NCBI GenBank assembly: GCA_947095535.1
Contig: OX352774.1
Location: 40,068,496-40,132,495, forward strand
DNA length: 64,000 nt
DNA from: Poecilobothrus nobilitatus
Lineage: Eukaryota > Arthropoda > Insecta > Diptera > Dolichopodidae
Direction of reading: 5' to 3'
Below are positions 55,435 through 64,000 of the stretch, in pieces (position 1 is the first letter of the stretch; the number at the start of each line of letters is the position of its first letter). A model generated the notes under the pieces. It saw only the letters and a program-made list of their open reading frames with translations, made no database searches and had not been told where the DNA came from. A program made the translations under genes and the position numbers.

Positions 55435-58400
55435 TACTTTCTTAATACATTGTTACAGTTTATGTTAATTTAATATTTCGTTTTATAAATTTTCTTTAAT
55501 TACATACATATATAATTATAGATAGGACATAATGTATAGTTTCACTACTTATATTTGTTTTATGTCCATCAATTTTAACTATAGTTCATTCATTTGTCGT
55601 TAGCATGTTTGTTTCACTTTTTTAATTGATATATGTATGTATATATGTATAATATATCTATCTATGTATGTATATTATAATAGATAAAAAGGAATTTCTT
55701 TTAATGATGAAAATGTTTAAATCCTTATTTTTTAATCCTTAATATGGTGCCTATATATATTATAATAATATAAAAGAATGAAGTATAATTTTATAAAAAT
55801 TATCTAAATCATTTAAAATTTTCTTAAAATGAAAGACTTAAACAAAAAAATTAAAGCTGGTATACAAGTAAAATGTAATAATAAATAATATTCAGGAGAA
55901 GAATCTACTGATTACAAATATAGGTATACATACATACATATGTATATACAAAACACTAAAAAAATATACTAAAAACAATTTTATTAAATTATAAATTTAA
56001 TTAAATACAACTTGTATCCAATGAATACACAATATATATACCTAAAATTTTTCTTTTTTTTTTGGTATTAATTTTGTTTACAATATTTAAATTCAAAAAA
56101 ATTGGTTTAATTTACCCATATAGTATAATCTGTTTTGAATGACTCGTGAACAAAATTAAAGAAGAATTATATATGATATATATTTAGCACCTCGATTGTA
56201 TATTATAATATGTGTACATATGTACATATATTTGTATATAATTTGTTTTAAATAACATACTAATTTAACAGGAAAAGATACAATTTTTTAATGTAAATAT
56301 TTATATAAAAAACATGTTCACTGTATATATGCGAGATTTGTAATTCAATTATCCATAAAGTGAAAAAAAAAAGAAATACTAGAAGGAATTACAAGCATTT
56401 AGCTATGTATATAGAATATAGATATAAACTGCTGATTCAGAAGTAAAAATTAATTGAGACAAAATTCATAAAAAAAGACAAACCACTAATTAACAAAAAA
56501 CAAAAAAAAAAAAAAAAAGAAGGAATTATGAAATAGAGCTATGATTAAATTAACCTGGTGCCCTTGTAAAACTGTAAAGGAGTCACATATACAGTTTCTC
56601 TATATTTTCCTTATATTTGTATCATAAATAACAAAAGCAGAACAAAAAAAAAAAAATTAAATAAATTTAAAATTAGTTTTAAACACTTGAGTTTATAAAA
56701 AGGTAAAAATATGGACATATACAAATAAATATATATACTATATATGTATGTCCTTAGTATGGTATAAATCAATTGCATATGAAAATAATTTAAAAAAAAA
56801 AAATATGATGAAAAATATTTTTAAGTGTCTCTTGGTATATTTATTTTAAAATTGTTGTGTTTAACAGAATCCATGATTACATCGGATTTAAAGACGCACA
56901 TTAGCACACTATTTAAAATAAATAATGTCACTTAGATAACTGTGTATGTATGAGTATAATTCCAAAAATTTTTAAATAGAGATTAATTACATAAAATATT
57001 TTTATTAATATATACATACGTATGTATTACAAACGTAGAAGTGCATTCATTGTGTGCACATATATGATATATTTTGTGATCTTGCTGACATAGAGCAAGA
57101 GGTGATAGTTTAACGGTTTCGGATATAACCGTGTTCAAAAATCTTCGGTCATTTATTATAAAATAAAAATCATATCTTTATCCATTCCGTAATATCTTGA
57201 TCTTACATAAGAAGTTGATTTAAGATTTTATAAAAATTTATTATTAGATGCTTTTAAAATAAATGTCTAAAAAATATCTTAATATTGTTAATTGTTATCC
57301 TTAATTTCAAAATAATAAATTTTTTAAGTTGAGAAATTGTAATTTTTTGCTTTTTGAATAAGAACAATTTTTTTTATAAAAATAAATTTTTTTTTCTTAT
57401 CAGATTTATTTTATCATAATTTGTATCAAGTCTCTTACCGTTTTCAAGATAATTACATATAAGCTTGTTGTACTTTAATCTTATATTTTAAATCTTATAA
57501 TTATATATCTTATAGATATATTTTCTTTTTTATTTTAATTTTGTTTTTTTTTTAATTTATCAGTCACGATTTATTTCGATTTCAGTTTACATATTTGTTT
57601 TATGTCCATCCATTTCAAATTTATTGCGAAATATCCTGTATATTATCGAATGCAAAAACAAATATATGATTATCCTAATATTACGACAAGGATACCTAAC
57701 GGAAATTAATCTAACGATTTCCATGTATAAAATCATTGTATAAAACAAGTTTTATAAGAAGTTTCATAGTTTCATAGTCAAGTAAAATTTTTTTAAGATT
57801 GGCTGCATTACTTTTATTAATTTTTTAACATATATACATATATATATATATATATATTTATATATTAAAATATATATATATCTATATAATTATGAAACTA
57901 AGATAATCAGATTAAATAAAACGATTATTAAATATTCAAATATTTTTAGGTATCCGTATCGGTATTATTGGTGTGCATATTTAATGTTCGTCAGTCATTA
58001 TATCATCAGAAATTGAACTGAAAAGATAACAGAATTAATCAAGGATTAGAGAAGCATAATTTTACTATTGGCGTTTTATGAAACTTTAAATCTTTCAATT
58101 TTGGAAAAAAACAAATTCAAACAACAATATTAAGGCTAACGTTATAGTACATAACGACCATGAGATTACAATATATTAAAACAAAAAAACTATTAAAAAC
58201 TATAAAATGTTTAATAAAAATAAATATTATAAGCTGATCAATTTGAAGATAAAGCGATAAAAAATCAACAATTAGAAACATAAAATGTTAAACAATCAAT
58301 ATTAAAAATACTTTATTATCAATAAAATAAAATAAAAAAAAAAAAAATAAAAACAGAAGCGCCATATGACCAAAATAATTCCAAAAATAATACATTTTAT

Positions 58401-58530
58401 ATAAAGTATACAAACATGAGTTATCCTACAATTGTATTTATATATTCATAATATACATTTGATACATTACATTATATGTTATATATATATGTATTTATAG
58501 TATGTAAACCAATTAATTATATTAAAGATT

Positions 58531-58588
58531 TATTGTACCAAATAGCTATATACATATGTACATATAAATATATCTATTTGGTACAATA
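58531..58588. repeat. Short palindrome with 15-bp perfect arms
   Basis: TATTGTACCAAATAG at 58531-58545 is matched by its exact complement at 58574-58588 around a 28-nt AT-rich loop that is itself partly palindromic. Confidence 0.85.
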
Positions 58589-59014
58589 GATATTGTATAA
58601 TTATATTTCTATGCATTTTAAATAATATGTTGCATAGAGGTACGAGGCATTTAAAACATTCAATAATTTTTCAATAAAAGTGAAACAAATATTTATAATA
58701 TATATACATATGTATATGTATTATAAATGTTTATAATTAAATGATTAATTTAAAACAGGGATGCATAAATGTTTTTATATGCGGACAAATTTAATATCAA
58801 TAAAAGTATGTACATATTATATAGTATTGTATATAAAGAAATGAAATTATTTTTTATGAAACAATAAACAATTAATTTCGTCAACAATTTTCTTTGCTAA
58901 ATTTGTACTTAGACATATAATATTAAAAATATAGCAAGGATATGCATACAAAATTTAGCAAGGAAAAGCTTTTCGAAATTTTATAGTTTCATATCATTAC
59001 AATTTATTGAAATA

Positions 59015-59045
59015 TAGATTAGATTAGATTAGATTAGATTAGATT
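59015..59045. repeat. AGATT pentanucleotide microsatellite
   Basis: Six tandem AGATT units. Confidence 0.9.
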
Positions 59046-59440
59046 TAAAATATTAACTATGTTAAATAGTTTTTGAAAGAACATTCATACATATATGTAT
59101 GTCTATTGTCTTTCAAGTCTTCCACCTTTCCTTTTAACTAGGAAAATTTAACACGTGGTTAAATTATATAATTAAAATTTTGTTTCTATCAAACCTTTGA
59201 CTAAACACAATAAATATATAATAAATAAATAATATATACTTCAAAACACATCGTTAATAATCGCCATGTCGTTAATAATAAAAAAAATCATACATATGTG
59301 GTGACTGCTAACTTATGCCACTTATGTATAACGTTAAATAAAAACAAATATTAAAAAAATATAAATAATAAATAATTATATTAATTTAAATATAATATAA
59401 ATTTTTTAAAATAATACTGATAATAAGTATATATATGTGA

Positions 59441-59621
59441 AGGCCTCAGTGGAGTAGTTGGTAAAAGCGTATAAAATATGCTGTAAACATCGAAGAAGTG
59501 TGGGTTTGAATCCCCACACACGTCGTAAGAATAATTCTCCCTTACGACATTTAGAGCCACACCTGGATGGAAAGGAAATGCTGTGTAATTTCCTTATCAC
59601 ATTTATGTCGAAGACGAATGA
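59441..59621 (+). mobile_element. tRNA-derived SINE, copy 2
   Basis: Starts AGGCCTCAGTGGAGTAGTTG, with a box A-like GAGTAGTTGGTAAAAGCG and box B-like GGGTTTGAATCCCC, then the shared body (CACGTCGTAAGAATAATTC, ACGACATTTAGAGCCACACC, CTGTGTAATTTCC, CACATTTATGTCG) and an A-run with an ATATGT-rich flank. It matches copy 1 at 29757-29934 over its whole length with point differences and small gaps. The open frames on both strands here are not genes. Confidence 0.88.
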
Positions 59622-62600
59622 AAAAAAAAGAGTATGTATATATTATATACATTTAGAATTGTATTATAATATTATAATTTCATAAGTTTTACCTAATGAT
59701 TAGGTTGTATAGTCTGCAATAATTTTATTATATAATTAGTATAATAATAATTGATTGAAAAATTATATCTATAGAAAATTTCTATAAGAATAACAAGGTA
59801 AACGTGTGATTAACGTTCTGTATTAATAAAAATATATGTATGTATTTACATAATATATTTTTTTTAAAACTTAAAAACATTGTTAATAAAAATATTTTTT
59901 TTTAAAATTTTTTTTGTCTATTTGTTGTATTTAGGAAGCAAAAAATTTTAAAAATTCTTGGAGATATATTATTATGTAACTATATAGCCTTATTGATTCG
60001 AAGAATACAAGGCAAAACAGGGCAAAATATAGTAGAAAGAATGAATAAGCAGGTCGCCGTTTACAAAGAAATTGTACATATTACATCACATCATTATCTT
60101 ACTGATTGATCTTATACAGTAATTTGTAGAAAGTCGCTATCCACTGCACCTCCTGTTATACAATATTTAAGCTTATCAGACGCAGAAAAAGAAGATGGGT
60201 AGCCTACAATAAGAGACAAACCGTCAAAAAATTTTACAAGAATGGACGTAGTATGAAAAAAAATTTGCCATGTCTATACTTTTCTATTATATTATCTACA
60301 TACATATACATATGTATATATTTAATATACAACTACAAGAAGATACTTACACATGTATGTTAATACCACTATTGCATAATATTATGTTTGTTGCAAATTT
60401 TTAAAATGTTTACTAACTTTAATTTAAAATATAACTTATAAAAACATTTAAGTCTAAGCTGAAATTTTACATATTATATAATAGAGAAAGAAATTATTGT
60501 ATAAGCAGGTTGAATTAGAGTACGATATAAAATTCAGTTTTAAATTTTAAAGTTGTTTTGAGTTAATTTTAAGCTAAGCATATGATCAATATTATATAAG
60601 TTGACTTCAGCATTTAGGTCTTGATAATATGTTTCTTTAGATTTATTTAGTTTATTTAAATATTTATGAATTTATTGGAAAATTATAAAAAAAAATTTAT
60701 TAGATACTTATGTAATGTATATGTTTTTAATTTGGTAAAATATTTTCTTCATGGATAAATTTCTTATGCATCTCTGATGTTAAATACTTATAATTTTTTT
60801 CTCAAAAAATTTCCATAAATAAATCAATAATTGTCGAAAAAAATAGAACAATTTTTTACTATTTATTTATACCCTTTTTTTTTAAAGATTAGATCTGAAA
60901 ATAGCTGTGGTTATGTGTCATGTTGTTAAACTATGTATATATAAAAAAAAAAAAAAATAAATAAAAAATTGTATGTCTGTTTTCTGTCGGATTGTTAAAT
61001 TGTAGTCCTTGTTCATATATACCATTCGCCAGCAACAGACAAATAATTAAAATTATTAACGAGGTGTTGAAATGGTTTCATTTGAAACAATTAACTTTTT
61101 TTTTTTTAATAGCATTGAAAGGGAAAAAATTAATTATTTAAAAAATTTATATGTCTACTGATCAATTTCATGGTTTCATGTCTTCTGAAAATCAATTTAA
61201 AAAATTAAAAATTTTTTCGGTATATACATATACATATAATCTATTCGACATAATCTTATTCGATACTGAAATTTTGTTTTTTTTTTATTTTTAAATTTTT
61301 TTAGTAATAAAAGGTGAAGAAGAGCAAAAAAACATGTCAATTAGAAATCGTTTTAAAAATTTTTGAAACCGAAATAAAAAAAAAATGAAAATGGAGCATT
61401 CATAGTGCATATATGATAGATATATGTAGATGTACTCGTATTCAAAATAAGAGATTGAATCTGTCAAAATTTTCAAAATTAAAATTTAGTAGATATTTTT
61501 GAATATCTACTTTAGAATTAATCAAATATGTGTATAAATATGGAGCATTAAATAAATTGAGGGCAATTATTATTTTTGAATGGAAAATGGAAAAACAAAA
61601 CTTTAAAAATCAATGCAAAAATTGGTGTAGATTTTCGAAACATAATTTCTGATACTCCTTTTAGGTACATATGTATGTATATATGTACGCCTACATTTGA
61701 ATTCAAAAAAATTGTGATATGATAATGAGGAAGAAAATATGTACATATTATAAGCTATACACTACGCATATGCACGAAATTCTAAAAAAATAATAATATA
61801 AAATTTTTGTATTTTTGGCAAAAACAAAATGACGGAATATGAAAAATTAAAGTTTGACGAATAATATACATGTACATATTATAAAACTTTGTTTCAGAGA
61901 AATATTTTTTTTTTCAAAATTTTATTTTATTTTTCTTTATACATACATTTTTTTGAATTAAAAATTTCCTTTTTTCAAATGCAATATGAACTCTTTGAAT
62001 TAAAAAAAAAAATATAGTTTATCGCGAAAGGATCTGCATCTGATTTATATTCCTTTCATTTCCCATTTGGTTCAAATTCAAATATAGACGCTCTCTAAGG
62101 TACTCACATTAACACATTTATTAAAAATTATTGATTTACCAAAAAGATTTAATAAAACAAAAAATGAATGATTTTGCACAGGTATTATTTATACTATAGA
62201 TTATAATACAGATTATAATTATGTAATTTTTTAAATGGAATTAAATTATTGGAGTACAAATACAAAAAAATAAAATTGTAAATCAATAAATTGGTTTTAA
62301 TAGCTTAACCTTCCTATTGTAATAAATCATAGGAGTGCTTTCGTCATTGTAAATAGTTTAGTTTTATAGCTGAAATTTAAATTATTCATTGTTTGCAGTG
62401 TGTATATAGTTATGACTGGCTGATTATAGTTAAAAACCAAACACGAAAGACAATTATAGCTAAAAACTCTTTTGTAAATATTGTTTATGCAATATCAATT
62501 TGTTTAACGTCATTTACGTTTTTATTTTGACAGCTTATAAGTAGATTACAATTTACATCAAAATACTCCACTGAGCATTTATCGTTGAAAATAATTGGCT

Positions 62601-64000
62601 ATGTAGTTGACTACAATTGCTAAAATAACGGTAAATAGCTGATTATTAAACTAGGAACTATCAAATAGTCAACTTTTGATTGATTTTTTAACTAAAACTA
62701 AAACTATTTGGAAACATTAAAAAAACACTTCTGATTTAATACAATGAGGAGGTTAAGCCATTTAAGTCCTGATTTAAATATATTGATGTCTGAAACATAG
62801 ATATGTATGTATGTATATACATATTAATATTATATTAGTTATAGATATGTATGTATGTATATACATATTAATGATATTAGTTTACAATAAGAAAGTAAAA
62901 TAAGGAGTATATAAAGGCTAGAATAGAATATCTATATCTATATCACCAATATCATTGTGGTGTATTGATATCAGAGAAGAATAGACAATTTTAGAAAAAG
63001 CAAAAGCATTTATAAATTTCTTTCAAAAATATTCTTAAAAAAATTAATTTTATAGCTGCGTGTCCCCAGTTTATATACATATAAACTTTTGAATATTTAT
63101 TAAGTCGTTAATTTAAGTTATTTTGAAGTAAATAAACATTTTATACTAGATATGGGCATTTTTCTTGGAGTTTAACTCAAAAAAAAATTACACTATTGTT
63201 AATAAAATATATTTAAGTGGTTCCTGATTTAGAGATTACAATTTTTTTTCTTCACCAAATGATTGTTGCGTCCTAAGAAAATATTATTTGGTTCTAAAAT
63301 TTTTATTATGTTATTATTGTATATATACAAGTGATTGTATCCGATTTGAACACAGTAAATCAAAAGTTTAAAAGGAAATGGAATTTCTCGGTAATTATTT
63401 TATATGCTATTGCAATGAATTTTGACTGACAAGTTATTGTAATTTCCCAGCTAACACAGAATTCATTCAGAATACATCCTTCATAATACTTGAATGTATA
63501 TTCTATGAATTATCTTTTACAAAAAGTTATTGATCACGACATTGATCAGAATTCGCCTGCGTGATACATTTAAAATAATTTTAAAATAAAATAGAAATAC
63601 TTATGGTGAATACATTCCGAAGAAATTCGCAACAATACATTTAGAATATATTTGCACAGTTTTGAATAATTTTCACAAGGTAGTATATGTTATAGCAATA
63701 TGTAAAATTTATGTGTAAAATTTTTTGTTTTAAATTTATTTTTAATTTTTGTTTAGACATTTTTAATCATCAAATTTAATTACTAAATTTTTTTGTCTTG
63801 AATTGAACCTCTCAAAAAAAAAACAAAATACTTCGAGTAATAATCGATTCCTATCTTGATCAATAGAATTGATAAAGAATGCATTCTTAATGCATTCGTT
63901 TCTAATTACGTTGGTAATAGGTAGGTTGCAATAAAACATCAATATTGTTTAATTTATAATAAATAATAATATTAAATAATTTTACAAGACAAATTTGATA
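59622..64000. other. AT-rich region at the window end
   Basis: 4.4 kb with no convincing exon. A slightly less AT-rich patch at 59990-60240 has no open frame and no recognised similarity. A 44-bp tandem duplication lies at 62797-62880. Confidence 0.45.
62797..62880. repeat. 44-bp unit repeated twice
   Basis: ATAGATATGTATGTATGTAT followed by ATACATATTAAT(G/A)...ATATTAGTT occurs at 62797 and again at 62841, nearly identical. Confidence 0.85.

Larger units (their letters stand above)
55443..59440. other. AT-rich gene-poor region
   Basis: 4 kb without recognised genes. It holds TA microsatellites (57837-57887), a 58-nt palindrome (58531-58588) and an AGATT repeat (59015-59045). Confidence 0.45.

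Noticed and set aside
57095..57155. tRNA-like stretch (TAGTTTAACGG followed by GTGTTCAAAAATC)
   Set aside because: Box-like motifs are present but no cloverleaf with a proper acceptor stem could be drawn; probably chance.
60000..60250. Slightly GC-richer block suspected of being a transposase relic
   Set aside because: No frame on either strand gave a recognisable motif, and no inverted ends were found.

Overview
The window is eukaryotic, nuclear and very AT-rich, with spliced genes, mostly short introns (about 50-80 bp), homopolymer runs and many ACATATGTATGT-type microsatellites. The gene set (IFT122, SURF1, UDP-glucose dehydrogenase, CFAP52, an S28 serine peptidase, Galpha-i, U2 snRNA) and the transposons point to an insect. 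The Galpha-i N-terminus ([18 protein letters not shown]) resembles the Drosophila protein as I remember it, so a non-drosophilid fly is my best guess. The order is an inference.

Layout. 1-1846 (+): 3' end of IFT122. 2486-3556 (+): complete SURF1, followed by a decayed, apparently intronless copy of its 3' half (about 4065-4470). 5857-19049 (-): complete UDP-glucose 6-dehydrogenase in eight exons, with an 11.1-kb first intron that holds transposon debris and a 118-nt near-perfect hairpin. 20068-23282 (-): complete CFAP52 (WD-repeat ciliary protein) with an extra C-terminal tail. 24240-25850: LINE 3' fragment and a 1.3-kb IS630/Tc1-like element with arrays of subterminal repeats. 26301-28677 (-): complete S28 peptidase. 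29757-29934 (-): tRNA-derived SINE. 33156-34742 (-): two small adjacent two-exon genes with mitochondrial-type N-termini that I do not recognise. 37401-38121: deleted DD41D-type mariner. 39138-39320 (-): intact U2 snRNA. 47293-51158 (-): complete Galpha-i in six exons. 54850-55434: hAT-like non-autonomous element with an 8-bp target duplication. 59441-59621 (+): second SINE copy. The rest of 39-47 kb and 51-64 kb is AT-rich sequence in which I see no convincing exon.

Functions. These are independent housekeeping or tissue genes, not a pathway cluster. IFT122 and CFAP52 both serve cilia or flagella (in insects, sensory neurons and sperm). SURF1 assembles cytochrome c oxidase, and the two unknown small proteins may also be mitochondrial. 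UDP-glucose dehydrogenase feeds glycosaminoglycan synthesis, Galpha-i carries receptor signals, and U2 works in the spliceosome.

All exon boundaries were read by eye from GT/AG sites, reading phase and family similarity. Every multi-exon model listed keeps an open frame across all its junctions. UTRs and transcription starts were not determined. I found no sign of a wholly new biological system. The most unusual points are the Galpha-i C-terminus ending in CALL, the intronless SURF1 relic beside its parent, the pair of unknown small genes and a SINE family with at least two copies.
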